Source: Leptospirales bacterium
GTDB taxonomy: Bacteria; Spirochaetota; Leptospiria; Leptospirales; Leptonemataceae
Assembly (NCBI GenBank): GCA_019694655.1
Contig: JAIBBN010000007.1
Coordinates: 62,001-126,000, forward strand
Direction of reading: 5' to 3'
Length of the DNA: 64,000 nucleotides
A model generated the notes under the pieces. The model was not told the DNA's origin. It saw only the letters and a program-made list of their open reading frames with translations, and did not search any database. The position numbers and the translations under genes are program-made. Below, piece after piece: positions 35,100 through 44,054 of the stretch. Each line of letters starts with the position of its first letter. Position 1 is the first letter of the stretch.

Positions 35100-35793
35100 C
35101 ATTGATCAATGCCGTCTTCAGTATTTCCATGTCACGCTCTTGCTGCGATGTCCGCCAGGTGATTCCGGCGGGGGTGAGCACCATAGAGCGACCGCCGGCC
35201 TGTAGACCGGCGCTCTGACCTGCGCCGCTGCAGATCGCAATCGATATCCCGTGCTGCCGCGACAATTCGAGCAGTCGATTGATCGCATCGTCGGCGTCAA
35301 ATTCTGGGCCTGAAGTGAGGACAAAGGCCAGCTTCATGCCTTGCTCATTCAGCTCCTTCCAGTAAGATTCGGAGTTAGCCTCTGCGCCGGCCAGTACGGA
35401 AAAGCGAAAGCCGCCCAGAATGTATACGCCTGGTTCGTCGCCCGGCGTCGCCAGCGGCGTTTCGGTCTGGCTCAAGCGGCGCTTGCGATACCAATCAATC
35501 ACCTGGCTGCCCTGAATGATTGGCGTTGCGCAATAGCGGGATCCATTTTCCTGAAAGGACATTAGTCCGCCGAGTATTACGCCGCGGTAAGCCTCGCTGA
35601 GCTTAAGTAGCCAATCCAGAGCAACCTGGCTACGATCCAGCGCCGCACGAAGATCCCGGACGCTCTGATCAGCGAAGAAATACTCAGGGAACAAGAGAAA
35701 ATCGGATTTCAGCGCGGCCAGTTTCTTGAGCACTGTCACATTGAGAGCGTCAGGCAATCTTTTCTGATAGATGCTAACGCGAACGATGCCCAT
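35089..35793 (-). CDS. Nitrilase-fold protein lacking the catalytic cysteine
   Basis: 234 aa from ATG 35793. The carbon-nitrogen hydrolase fold is visible: FLLFPEYFF with Glu37, IIQGSQVIDWYRKRRLS with basic residues where the catalytic Lys lies, then GGFRFSVLAGAEANSESYW in place of the family GxxICxDxxFPE block. The nucleophilic Cys corresponds to Gly136, so hydrolase activity is not expected. The end (RSMVLTPAGI) matches the S.I(I/V)DPxG segment. Shorter than normal nitrilases (about 260-300). It may sense or bind an amide-like ligand; that is inference. Divergent from the DMT transporter gene with a 17-bp gap. Confidence 0.7.
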   Translation of the reverse strand: MGIVRVSIYQKRLPDALNVTVLKKLAALKSDFLLFPEYFFADQSVRDLRAALDRSQVALDWLLKLSEAYRGVILGGLMSFQENGSRYCATPIIQGSQVIDWYRKRRLSQTETPLATPGDEPGVYILGGFRFSVLAGAEANSESYWKELNEQGMKLAFVLTSGPEFDADDAINRLLELSRQHGISIAICSGAGQSAGLQAGGRSMVLTPAGITWRTSQQERDMEILKTALINVSA

Positions 35794-35810
35794 CAAGTTC
35801 AGTCCCGGCG

Positions 35811-36737
35811 ATGCCAGATCTGCGTCAATTCCTTTCAATTGATAAGCCCGCTGTTGGCGCTGCAATGAATCTCTGCAGCGCAGCGCTTTTCTATCTGGCC
35901 ACGCTTTTGCTGCACGATGCAGCAGCCAGGCATGCACATCAAGCCTTCGCTTTTGCTTTCGTTCGATATCTGCTTGGCGCCTTGCTTTTTGCGCCCTTCT
36001 TTCTTCGTTCCACTTCGCGATCCTGGCCCCGCGCCTTCACCTGGTCGCGCAGCATTTTCAATGCGGCGGCAGTTGGCTGCTTCTACTATTCCGTAGAAAT
36101 GGGCGGACCAGCGCGGGCCAACGTCCTGAACATGACTTACCCCGCTTTCGTAGCAGTTTTGGCTGGGCCGATGCTGGGTGAACGACCAGGCGGCGGAACC
36201 CTCTTGCTGATTGGCGTCGCCATGCTTGGCGCCCTTGTCCATGCCTGGCGACCGGGTTCCCTGGGTTTCAGCGAGGCCGATCTCTGGGGGCTGGCTTCTG
36301 GCGCACTTGCCGGCTTTGCTATTGCCAGCCTGCGCGGCGCTGCGCGGGAGTCCAGCGCTGAGATTATTCTCTTCTGGATGTTCACAGTTGGCGCCCTGCT
36401 GACCGCCCCCCTGGCCCTGATGCAGTTGTCGGCCTTGCTCGATGCGGCGCTCTGGCTGTGGATTCTGCCGGCGGCCCTGGCCGGCGTAGCCGGACAATGG
36501 CTGCTTACCGTTTCCTATCGCTCGCTTGATGCTTCGATTGGAAGCGTCCTGTCAATGGCGCGCATACCCATTGCTGTGTTTTGCGGCCTCTTCTTCCTCA
36601 ATGAATCGATTGGAATGGCCGCAGGCCTCGGCGCCGCCTTGATCCTGTTGAGCAATGTTTTGCTTGCCTTTGGTCGGAAGCGCGCCAAAAACGGAGGCAC
36701 GCCGGCGGCTACAGCGCCGTCCGGCTCGATCGAATGA
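35811..36737 (+). CDS. DMT-superfamily (EamA) transporter
   Basis: 308 aa, ten predicted membrane helices in two EamA repeats. Repeat 1 runs from NLCSAALFYLATLLL through FAFAFVRYLLGALLFAPFF and GGPARANVLNMTYPAFVAVLAGPMLGE (the family PxxxxLLxxxxLGE segment); repeat 2 holds LPAALAGVAGQWLLTVSYRSLDASIGSVLSMARIPIAVFCGLFFLNE and a final helix, then a Lys/Arg-rich tail. Probable metabolite exporter or permease in the inner membrane, substrate unknown. Its stop overlaps the start of the RsbW-like kinase gene (ATGA). Confidence 0.9.
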   Translation: MPDLRQFLSIDKPAVGAAMNLCSAALFYLATLLLHDAAARHAHQAFAFAFVRYLLGALLFAPFFLRSTSRSWPRAFTWSRSIFNAAAVGCFYYSVEMGGPARANVLNMTYPAFVAVLAGPMLGERPGGGTLLLIGVAMLGALVHAWRPGSLGFSEADLWGLASGALAGFAIASLRGAARESSAEIILFWMFTVGALLTAPLALMQLSALLDAALWLWILPAALAGVAGQWLLTVSYRSLDASIGSVLSMARIPIAVFCGLFFLNESIGMAAGLGAALILLSNVLLAFGRKRAKNGGTPAATAPSGSIE

Positions 36738-37372
36738 TTGGCGAGGATGCAGCTCTGGTTGGCGGGTTACTTGAACTGGGTCGAGCAGGATGCCAGGGGA
36801 ACAGCCAGGATTTCGAATGCTGGCTGCGCTATCTTTTGCGGCAGCCTGCGCCCGGCGCCGACGTTTCCCGGACTCTGGACCGACTTGTAGCGGAGGGCCA
36901 TTTTCTCTCTCACCCTGAATATCCTGGCGAGTATCTCATCGCCGGCCAGCCGGAATTTGACATTGCCATAGAATACCAGGTGTCCGGCAATCTACAGGAC
37001 TCGCCGATCCAAATGGTTCGCTCGCGGCTGGAACGTTTCCTGCGCTTTCACCGAATTGCTGAAGAGGATGTAATCGATCTGACCATCGCTACCACAGAGG
37101 CGATTGAAAATGCAGTCAAGTACAGCGATCATACTGCAATCAATGTCTTCTATGAGCTGCGCGGCGGCGAATTCTTCATTCGCATTGTCAATTGGATGGA
37201 CGAAGTAATTCCCGAGAAAGATATTGAATCTGGCAAGTACAGTCCGGCCACAACACTGATGCGCGGTATGATGGTCATGGTGAAGCTCTTCGACAACGTG
37301 GACCTTGACATTTCCGACGAACGCCGCCAGGTCATTTTCAGCGCCAGCCGCAAGTTGCGTCCAGCTGCCTGA
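36734..37372 (+). CDS. RsbW-like ATP-binding anti-sigma / serine kinase protein
   Basis: 212 aa. The C-terminal ~125 residues form a GHKL ATPase of the HATPase_c_2 type: N-box [11 protein letters not shown] with Glu122 and Asn126, then [10 protein letters not shown] and [19 protein letters not shown] standing for the G1 and G2 boxes. The first ~90 residues are an additional domain with a beta-rich part ([21 protein letters not shown]) not found in short RsbW proteins. Its job would be to bind and phosphorylate a STAS-type antagonist; no STAS gene is adjacent, the nearest being at 43.7 kb. It is coupled to the DMT transporter gene by a 4-bp overlap. Confidence 0.82.
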   Translation: MIGEDAALVGGLLELGRAGCQGNSQDFECWLRYLLRQPAPGADVSRTLDRLVAEGHFLSHPEYPGEYLIAGQPEFDIAIEYQVSGNLQDSPIQMVRSRLERFLRFHRIAEEDVIDLTIATTEAIENAVKYSDHTAINVFYELRGGEFFIRIVNWMDEVIPEKDIESGKYSPATTLMRGMMVMVKLFDNVDLDISDERRQVIFSASRKLRPAA

Positions 37373-37449
37373 AATTGCCATCGCTGAGCATCAGCGGCGG
37401 ATTGTCGAAGTCGACGCATGGCGCGTCCTGGTATGTATCGGAGAATCGA

Positions 37450-39525
37450 ATGGCTGTCGGCCGTACCTATAAGCTAATTTCAGACTACAAGCCCGCCGGC
37501 GATCAGCCGCAAGCAATCGAGGCGCTGGCCGAGCGCTTCGAATCTGGCAAGGAACAACTCTGTTTGTTGGGCGTAACCGGTTCTGGAAAGACCTACACCA
37601 TGGCGGCTTTCCTGGAACGAATCAACCGTCCAGCGTTGGTACTTACTCACAACAAGACTCTGGCTGCCCAGCTCTACCGCGAATTTCGCGAGTTCTTTCC
37701 AGACAACGCGGTAGAGTATTTCGTTTCCTACTACGATTACTACCAGCCCGAAGCCTATGTCCCGACCAGCGATACATACATAGAAAAAGATGCTTCTATC
37801 AATGATGAGATTGATCGGCTCCGATTGCGGGCGACCTCATCCCTGCTGGAGCGACGCGATGTAGTTATCGTCGCATCAGTTTCCTGCATCTACGGACTTG
37901 GTTCGCCGGAAGAATACAAACACAGCCTGGTTATCCTCGATCGAGGCATAGAACTGGATCGCAGCACAGTGATTCATCAACTCCTGCACATCCAGTACAA
38001 TCGCAATGACCTGGATTTTTCACGCGGCAATTTCCGGGTGCGGGGCGATACCCTTGAGATTTTTCCCGCCTACCGGGAAAGCGGCGTGCGCGTGGAATGG
38101 TTTGGCGATGAAATCGAACGAATATCGCTCTTCGAGCCGCTGACCGGACGCGTGCTGGATCAGCTGGATCGCGCTGTCATCTATCCCGCCAAGCACTTCA
38201 TTACCTCGCCTCCGCGTTTGAAGGAGGCGGTCGAAGCCATCGACGCCGAAATGCAGCAACAGATCGCCCGCTTCAAGAGCGAAGGGAAGCTGCTGGAAGC
38301 CGAGCGAATCGAACAGCGGACGCGCTACGATATGGAAATGCTGCGTGAGCTTGGCTATTGCAATGGCATCGAGAATTACTCCCGTCATTTGACCGGCCGG
38401 GCAGCCGGCGAAGCGCCGGACTGTTTGCTGAACTATTTCCCCGAAGATTTCGTCGTGATTGTAGACGAAAGTCACGTGACGCTGCCTCAGGTGCGCGGAA
38501 TGTTCGAAGGCGACCGAGCGCGGAAACAAACGCTGGTTGATTTTGGCTTTCGACTTCCATCGGCGCTGGACAACCGTCCGTTGAACTTTGCTGAATTCGA
38601 GAAGTTGGCCCGGCGCGCTCTCTATGTGAGCGCGACGCCGGCCGACTATGAATTGCAACAGGCGCAAGCTGTGGTGGAGCAAATCATTCGTCCTACTGGA
38701 TTGCTCGATCCAGAAGTTGAAGTCCGACCTGTTGCCAATCAAATTGAGGACTTACTGGGGGAAGTCCGACGTTGCGCAGAGCGCGGCGAACGAACTCTGA
38801 TTACAACGCTGACCAAAAAAATGGCGGAAGATCTTTGTGATTTCTTGAGCGAAATGAACATCAAGGTCGCCTACCTGCACAGCGAGATCCAGACCATAGA
38901 ACGAGTTGAAATTATTCGGGATCTACGCCGCGGCATTTACGATGCGCTGGTCGGCGTCAATTTGCTGCGCGAAGGGCTGGATATGCCCGAGGTTGCCCTG
39001 GTCGCCGTACTGGACGCTGATAAGGAAGGCTTCTTGCGCAATGCGCGTTCCTTAATTCAGACTATCGGGCGAGCCGCGCGCAACAAATATGGCCGAGCCA
39101 TTCTCTATGCGGACAAGATTACGGATTCCATGCGTAAGGCGATGGAGGAAACGAGCCGGCGGCGGCAGAAGCAAAACGAGCACAACGAAAGGCATGGCAT
39201 AGTTCCCGAAACGATTCAGAAGGCAATCCACGATATCATTGAGCGAGAAATGGACCCGGAAGGAGAGCAGGAGAAACTGATCGGTCAGCTAGAACAAGAG
39301 CTGAATCTGAAGCCGGATTCATCGCGCGGCGAGATACTCTCGGCTCTGCGCGAGGCGATGCTCCGCGCCGCGCGAGATCTGGAATTTGAGAAGGCAGCTC
39401 TTTTACGCGATCGAATGCAGGAAATTGAAAATGGCAAGGCCGCAGGCGAGAACGGCGCATCGGGAGCGCGTCCCTTTCGACCAAAATCGGGGACGCGCGG
39501 CGGCCGCAGTCGGCGTCGTAGTTAA
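37450..39525 (+). CDS. uvrB: Excinuclease ABC subunit B
   Basis: 691 aa from ATG 37450, which has GGAG seven bases upstream. Damage-verifying helicase-like subunit of nucleotide excision repair. Walker A GVTGSGKT at 41-48; beta-hairpin [12 protein letters not shown] at about 94-105 that clamps [26 protein letters not shown]; motif VI region QTIGRAARN; and a C-terminal UVR domain ([17 protein letters not shown]) that binds UvrC. A basic Arg-rich tail (GGRSRRRS) ends the protein. Complete and typical. Confidence 0.98.
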   Translation: MAVGRTYKLISDYKPAGDQPQAIEALAERFESGKEQLCLLGVTGSGKTYTMAAFLERINRPALVLTHNKTLAAQLYREFREFFPDNAVEYFVSYYDYYQPEAYVPTSDTYIEKDASINDEIDRLRLRATSSLLERRDVVIVASVSCIYGLGSPEEYKHSLVILDRGIELDRSTVIHQLLHIQYNRNDLDFSRGNFRVRGDTLEIFPAYRESGVRVEWFGDEIERISLFEPLTGRVLDQLDRAVIYPAKHFITSPPRLKEAVEAIDAEMQQQIARFKSEGKLLEAERIEQRTRYDMEMLRELGYCNGIENYSRHLTGRAAGEAPDCLLNYFPEDFVVIVDESHVTLPQVRGMFEGDRARKQTLVDFGFRLPSALDNRPLNFAEFEKLARRALYVSATPADYELQQAQAVVEQIIRPTGLLDPEVEVRPVANQIEDLLGEVRRCAERGERTLITTLTKKMAEDLCDFLSEMNIKVAYLHSEIQTIERVEIIRDLRRGIYDALVGVNLLREGLDMPEVALVAVLDADKEGFLRNARSLIQTIGRAARNKYGRAILYADKITDSMRKAMEETSRRRQKQNEHNERHGIVPETIQKAIHDIIEREMDPEGEQEKLIGQLEQELNLKPDSSRGEILSALREAMLRAARDLEFEKAALLRDRMQEIENGKAAGENGASGARPFRPKSGTRGGRSRRRS

Positions 39526-39617
39526 CTATGCCGGGCAGAAGGGCGACGACTTGCGCGTTGTCGAGAAGCTACTCCGGCGCCTAAGTCTGCCGCCGGTCCG
39601 GCCTTGAGTTGCTCTAC

Positions 39618-39872
39618 TCAATTGCGCTTGATCAAAGCGTCAATGCGGCCCTGAAGTTCACGAACCTGAGCTACGCTCTGGTCTAAAAGACTGTGCAATT
39701 TGATCGCAGGCTCGCTCCGATCGGATGCGCCGCGTTGAACCAGATCGGCGTAGCCGGCTTCGATCTGTGCCTTTATGATGTCCAGCTGTGCATCGAGAGA
39801 GCGAACCGCGCCCAGCCCGGCATGTAAAATCTCCCGCGCGCCTGCTTCCAGAGTCCCAAGGGTTTCGGCCAT
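39618..39872 (-). CDS. Small phasin-like helical protein
   Basis: 84 aa from ATG 39872, which has GGAGAAGAACT upstream. Two long amphipathic helices: MAETLGTLEAGAREILHAGLGAVRSLDAQLDIIKAQIEAGYADLV, broken by GASDRSE, then IKLHSLLDQSVAQVRELQGRIDAL. Size, the absence of Cys, and helices with alternating hydrophobic positions resemble phasin-family or polyhydroxyalkanoate-granule-associated proteins, as found in other Leptospirales; no PHA synthase is present in the window. The function is therefore a structural guess. Confidence 0.55.
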   Translation of the reverse strand: MAETLGTLEAGAREILHAGLGAVRSLDAQLDIIKAQIEAGYADLVQRGASDRSEPAIKLHSLLDQSVAQVRELQGRIDALIKRN

Positions 39873-39941
39873 AGTTCTTCTCCAGCACCCGAGGTGCATT
39901 GCACTATCTAAATGTGCGCTGCACAAATCGTCAAGGGTATT

Positions 39942-40757
39942 CTATGGCATTGGTATCGTGCGGCGGTGCTGCAGCGCCGGCAAGCGCTGGCGCGCCTCGC
40001 TCAAGCTGCGGTCCTCCAGGTCAGCCAGGAGCGCCTGCTGCTGTGTTCCGCCCTCCGCAAGAATTACGCCCCAGGGGTCGACAATCAGCGAATGGCCGAA
40101 GCTTCGCCGCTCGCCGTAGTGCAGTCCGCATTGGGCAGGGGCCACGACAAAGCAGAGGTTCTCGATGGCCCGCGCCCGAATCAGAAGTTCCCAGTGTGCG
40201 GCCCCGGTATAGGCTGTGAAAGCCGAAGGAATGAGCAGGACCTCCGCGCCGGCGGCGGAAAGGGCGCGGTAGAGTTCCGGAAAGCGTAGATCATAACAGA
40301 TGCTGAAGCCACACTGGGCCAGGCCTGGCAGCTGATGGAGCGTCGTCCGGCGGCCAGCGGCAATGTTCCTGGACTCCCGGTAGGCGCCTACGCCGTCGGG
40401 AAGCTCAACATCAAATAGGTGCAGTTTGTCGTAGTGGGCCATCGCCCCCGCAGGACCGTAGAGCGACAGGCGATTGTGCAGACGGCCATCCCCGGAATGC
40501 GCGTAAATGCCGCCGGCGATGTAGATATCCAGCTCCTCGGCCAGTCTCTGCATCAGGCGCTGCGAATCCTGCTCAATGGCCGGGGCGATGGTCTGAAGCT
40601 GGTCTTCCGGTCCCAGGAACGGAAAGGCCTCCGGCAGCACAGCAAGCCGGGCGCCGCCGTCGGCCGCCTCCCTGAGCAAACGCTCCGCCTGTTGCAGATT
40701 GCTCTGCAAGTCAGGAACCGAATTCATCTGGATCGCCGCGACTCGGAAGCTCTTCAT
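39942..40757 (-). CDS. Carbon-nitrogen hydrolase, Nit2 / deaminated glutathione amidase type
   Basis: 271 aa, normal length. Catalytic triad intact: Glu43 in AVLPEAFPF, Lys111 in HYDKLHLFD, Cys154 in FSICYDLRFPELYR. The block MAHYDKLHLFDVELPDG and the end RSFGHSLIVDPWGVILAEGG match the Nit1/Nit2 branch, which hydrolyses deaminated glutathione or omega-amides. It provides an active contrast to the Cys-lacking nitrilase-fold gene at 35.1 kb. It is divergent from the unknown gene at 40.86 kb. Confidence 0.92.
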   Translation of the reverse strand: MKSFRVAAIQMNSVPDLQSNLQQAERLLREAADGGARLAVLPEAFPFLGPEDQLQTIAPAIEQDSQRLMQRLAEELDIYIAGGIYAHSGDGRLHNRLSLYGPAGAMAHYDKLHLFDVELPDGVGAYRESRNIAAGRRTTLHQLPGLAQCGFSICYDLRFPELYRALSAAGAEVLLIPSAFTAYTGAAHWELLIRARAIENLCFVVAPAQCGLHYGERRSFGHSLIVDPWGVILAEGGTQQQALLADLEDRSLSEARQRLPALQHRRTIPMP

Positions 40758-40857
40758 TTACACGCAACCAGACAATCCCTTGCGCCGCCGGATGCAATTA
40801 AATGTGCTTGAAGCTCTGGCCATTCTGCCAGTCTTGAATAGCGTTTCCGAGACTGCC

Positions 40858-42741
40858 ATGGACGAAATGGAGTTCGACCGCACGCGCAAGGCGATTGGCG
40901 CCAAGAATCTTGATCGGGCCGATCGCAAGCAGATGATGGATAAGCTGGCGTCGGCTGGCGGTCAGGTGCTGGGCGAGCGGGCCGTGCGCGGGGAGCAAGA
41001 GGAAGGCGCCGGCGGTAATCGAAGCGGCCGGAGCGGGGGGGGCGGCGGCGACTTCAAGCTTCCTTCCCAATTGGCCAGAGAAAAGCAGCGCGAAGATGCT
41101 GAGCGTCAGGCCCAGATTCGCAAAATGTTGGAAAGCGAGGAGCGCGCTGCCAGCAGCTTCCTGGCTCGTTTCGGCCTTAAGTTTCGCTGTATGATGGCTG
41201 GCATCACGCCCTTCGGAAGGGACGTGGCTCGACCGGATTTTCTGAGCAAACTCAACCTCGACGCCAAGCGCGCCATCATGGAATGCCAGATCCTTGGAAA
41301 TGACCTGTTCCTCAACAATCGGGACGTTGCCATCAAGATCGTCAAAGAGCTGGACCTGAAAAATCCGATTCTGGCGGAATTGATTCAGCGTTCTTCCGAT
41401 CTTTACGATCGCGCTGAACTGACTGAGATCGTTGGCAGCTACTCACCGTCCAACCCTTCGCCGGTGGCGCTGGACAGCATCCGCGCGCCAGTCTTTTCTC
41501 TTCTGCGCAAACTGTACTATTTGAAGCCATTTCAGGAGACCTATATTTCTGCGGCGGAAGCGGCAATCGACATACAGCAGAAAGTGGAAAGGAAGCAAGC
41601 AGCGCTCTACGATTCTAAGAAGAAACGCATTCGCGCCGAATGGCGAAAGTTGATGAATGACATATATCCCGATCTGGCGCTTGCGGCGCAGCGGATGGAG
41701 ATGAAACGCGCCGAACCCGGGACCCGATTGTTTGAGGATATGATCGGATTCGATCCGGCGCTGCGTCCCGGCGGGCGAAAGGCGGGGGACGCGCTTTCCA
41801 ATCGTCTGGGGCGCATCCAGAGCGAGGCCGAACAAGCCGCTGAAGCCGCGCAATCGGATCAGGCTGATTCAAACGTCGACGAGAATGACCAGGACCAGAA
41901 TGAGACTGAGGCGGAATCGACAGAGGAGAGCAGCGCGACCGTTGCCGGCGACGGAACGGGCGCGACCGCTGTCGGCGAAGACGGCGTCGGCGACGACCTT
42001 GCGCCACAAGCCAAGAAGCAGCCAAAGGAAATTGATCCCAGCAAGGAACTGACCTACGGCTATCGTCTGATGCGTATTCAGTCGCTGCCAACTTTGCGAT
42101 CCAAGCATGATCCCAAGAGCGAACTCAAAGATTTACCGGAGCGCGACAAGGCCTTCGTCGCCTATCTCTTATTCAAGGAATTTGAAGAGGAGTACTCTTT
42201 TATCCTGACTACGCCGCAAATCAAGGTAAACGCCAGCTACCAGGGCGGCGTAAAGATTGACTATCGTCAAAAGATGCGCGATGTATACGAGGAATCCAGG
42301 CGAGTTGAGGATCACTTCCGGAAGTACGCCCACGAGGCGCGAGAGCATCTTAAGATTCTGGAAGAAGCTACCTCTCCTCAAAGCTATGTGGAGCACGCCA
42401 AAAAGGTGGGGATACTGGAAAGTCGTCGCGGCGTTACCAGCCGCGAAACCCGCCTGCAGATCAAGGAATTCAGCTCAAGGGTGGCCGAGGTTTTGCGGGC
42501 CTTAATCCACGATATGCGTGGCGCAAATCAAATTGTGTCCAATCGAGAAGATGCCATACGATTTGAGATTGATCGGGACAAGCGCAAGAGGTTGAATGGG
42601 AAGGCCATTAAGGATTGTATCATGCAATCCTACTGCTACAGCGTTGGTCTTGCCGACCGCCTGGAGCACGGCGACCTTTTTGGCGGAGTGCTTGAGCTCA
42701 GCGAAGAGGAATTTCAGAGCGCCTTCACTCACGCCGGATGA
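40858..42741 (+). CDS. Large hypothetical protein with acidic linker
   Basis: 627 aa from ATG 40858; ATGs at 40792 and 40867 are alternatives. Begins EFDRTRKAIGAKNLDRADRKQMMDKLASAGGQVL, then a Gly/Arg linker, a helical domain from about residue 75 to 310 (AREKQREDAERQAQIRKMLESEERA.. and on), an extremely acidic Asp/Glu/Gln segment at about 330-390, and a second helical domain with many charged residues (RQKMRDVYEESRRVEDHFRKYAHEAREHL) to the end. No membrane segment, no catalytic motif. I believe similar large soluble hypothetical proteins occur in Leptospirales, but do not know a function. Its stop overlaps the prmA start by 4 bp. Confidence 0.7.
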   Translation: MDEMEFDRTRKAIGAKNLDRADRKQMMDKLASAGGQVLGERAVRGEQEEGAGGNRSGRSGGGGGDFKLPSQLAREKQREDAERQAQIRKMLESEERAASSFLARFGLKFRCMMAGITPFGRDVARPDFLSKLNLDAKRAIMECQILGNDLFLNNRDVAIKIVKELDLKNPILAELIQRSSDLYDRAELTEIVGSYSPSNPSPVALDSIRAPVFSLLRKLYYLKPFQETYISAAEAAIDIQQKVERKQAALYDSKKKRIRAEWRKLMNDIYPDLALAAQRMEMKRAEPGTRLFEDMIGFDPALRPGGRKAGDALSNRLGRIQSEAEQAAEAAQSDQADSNVDENDQDQNETEAESTEESSATVAGDGTGATAVGEDGVGDDLAPQAKKQPKEIDPSKELTYGYRLMRIQSLPTLRSKHDPKSELKDLPERDKAFVAYLLFKEFEEEYSFILTTPQIKVNASYQGGVKIDYRQKMRDVYEESRRVEDHFRKYAHEAREHLKILEEATSPQSYVEHAKKVGILESRRGVTSRETRLQIKEFSSRVAEVLRALIHDMRGANQIVSNREDAIRFEIDRDKRKRLNGKAIKDCIMQSYCYSVGLADRLEHGDLFGGVLELSEEEFQSAFTHAG

Positions 42742-43649
42742 GCGACGAAATTTTTTCTGAAGTCATCGTTCGATTGCCGGCGGAGAACTCGCTGCTTTTG
42801 GTGCAGGCGCTCGATCAAGGCGGGGCGCTGCCGGAGTTATCCGGCTACTACGAAACGCTCTATCAGGAGGATCGGCCGGCTGATGACCAGACGCAGCTTT
42901 CGCTCTTCTTTCCTGTGAGCTTCGAGTTGCCTGAGATTCAAGTCGAGCTGCTGCTGGTCGCGCTCGGCATTGATCGGTACGCTATTGAATCACAAAGAGT
43001 CCAACGGCAGGATTATCTTGAGGCTTACAAGGAGCACTATCAACCGTTCCATTTGACGCGGCGCATTTTTATCACTCCTTCGTGGGAGCGCGGGGGTCAG
43101 GCGGAACAGCAGGCTCGCTGCTCTGGATCGATCCCGCTCTATCTGGATCCTGGGTTGGCCTTTGGAACCGGAAAGCATCCAACGACGCAACTCTGCGCCG
43201 CCTGCATTGAGGAGCTAACCGGTCCGGGCATTCGTTTCATTGATGCAGGCGCCGGTTCCGGGATCCTTTCGCTGGTAGCATTGCTGTTGGGCGCGGAAGC
43301 CGGTTTGGCCTTCGACATCGATGGCAACGCCGCACTGTCCATACGGCAGAATCTGGAGGCCAATTGTCCGCCGCTGCAAAGCGAACAATTGCAAATCGTG
43401 TGCGGCGATTTTACATCGTCGGCCTTCGAAAACTTCAGCGCTGATTGGCTGTTCGCCAATATTACCGCCGCCGGCATTCTTCAGAATATTGATGCGATTG
43501 AACGCGGCAGCTTTTCGCGGATGATGCTTTCGGGAATTCTGTCGGAAAAGGCGGAGCAGGTTTTGCAAGCGTTCCAATCGAACTGGCGCTCCCTGGATGC
43601 CAGGCATCTCGATGGCTGGAGTTTACTGCTCCTGGAAAGGCGTTCTTGA
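42738..43649 (+). CDS. prmA: Ribosomal protein L11 methyltransferase (PrmA) family
   Basis: 303 aa. SAM-dependent methyltransferase expected to trimethylate L11. The SAM site is FIDAGAGSGILSLVALLLGA, preceded by the PrmA hallmark LDPGLAFGTGKHPTTQLCA, and ANITAAGILQNI stands for the ANI(L/T)A motif. The N-terminal 110 residues form the L11-recognition domain, divergent but with the LPVSFE / LLLVALGI pattern. It overlaps the upstream hypothetical gene (ATGA). Full-length and probably active. Confidence 0.9.
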   Translation: MSDEIFSEVIVRLPAENSLLLVQALDQGGALPELSGYYETLYQEDRPADDQTQLSLFFPVSFELPEIQVELLLVALGIDRYAIESQRVQRQDYLEAYKEHYQPFHLTRRIFITPSWERGGQAEQQARCSGSIPLYLDPGLAFGTGKHPTTQLCAACIEELTGPGIRFIDAGAGSGILSLVALLLGAEAGLAFDIDGNAALSIRQNLEANCPPLQSEQLQIVCGDFTSSAFENFSADWLFANITAAGILQNIDAIERGSFSRMMLSGILSEKAEQVLQAFQSNWRSLDARHLDGWSLLLLERRS

Positions 43650-43666
43650 AGGCGAGCCAGAATCTG

Positions 43667-43697
43667 TTGACAGGTTGACCGTAGCCCAACCCATACT
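43667..43697 (+). promoter_or_regulatory. Possible sigma-70-type promoter before the STAS gene
   Basis: TTGACA at 43667-43672 and CATACT at 43692-43697, with a 19-bp spacer, somewhat longer than the optimal 17. The predicted transcription start would fall only a few bases before the STAS ATG at 43707, implying a leaderless or very short leader mRNA, and no ribosome-binding site is visible. The -35 match is perfect, the rest weak. Confidence 0.3.
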
Positions 43698-43706
43698 GGC
43701 AGCGCC

Positions 43707-44036
43707 ATGGCAAAGCTCGAGGTCCGAAAGAATGGCAACGCCGTCATTTTGTCGATCAAGGGTCGACACACCTTGCACGACAAGGCTGACTTCCAGGCTA
43801 TGCTCGAGGACATCAAGGCTAGCGGCGGCAGCACCTTGTGCGTTGATGTCAGTGCTATGGAATACGTAGATTCCAGCGGAATTGGCGACCTGATAAAAGT
43901 CAAAATGGAATCGGGAAAGATTTTTGAGCAACTGCTGGTATATGGCATGTCCGAGGCGGTGGCTCGCTCCTTTCGAGTTTCGGGACTCCTGCAATTGTTC
44001 GAAATCATCGATGAGGCGCACTTTCGTACTTTATAA
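43707..44036 (+). CDS. STAS-domain anti-sigma-factor antagonist
   Basis: 109 aa. Single STAS domain with the phosphorylatable motif MEYVDSSGIGDLIK, Ser57 being the expected phosphorylation site in DSSG; N-terminal strands (LEVRKNGNAVILSIKGRHTL) and C-terminal helix (SGLLQLFEIIDEAH) are typical. It would release a target from an RsbW-like kinase when unphosphorylated. It is followed 18 bp later by the large SAH-hydrolase-like gene, and no kinase is adjacent; the closest unpaired RsbW-like gene is 7 kb away at 36.7 kb. Confidence 0.92.
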   Translation: MAKLEVRKNGNAVILSIKGRHTLHDKADFQAMLEDIKASGGSTLCVDVSAMEYVDSSGIGDLIKVKMESGKIFEQLLVYGMSEAVARSFRVSGLLQLFEIIDEAHFRTL

Positions 44037-44054
44037 GCGAGCGCCTCCCTGCCA

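Noticed and set aside
39386-39607. Small plus-strand frame overlapping the end of uvrB
   Set aside because: Composition follows the uvrB frame shift; no ribosome-binding site.
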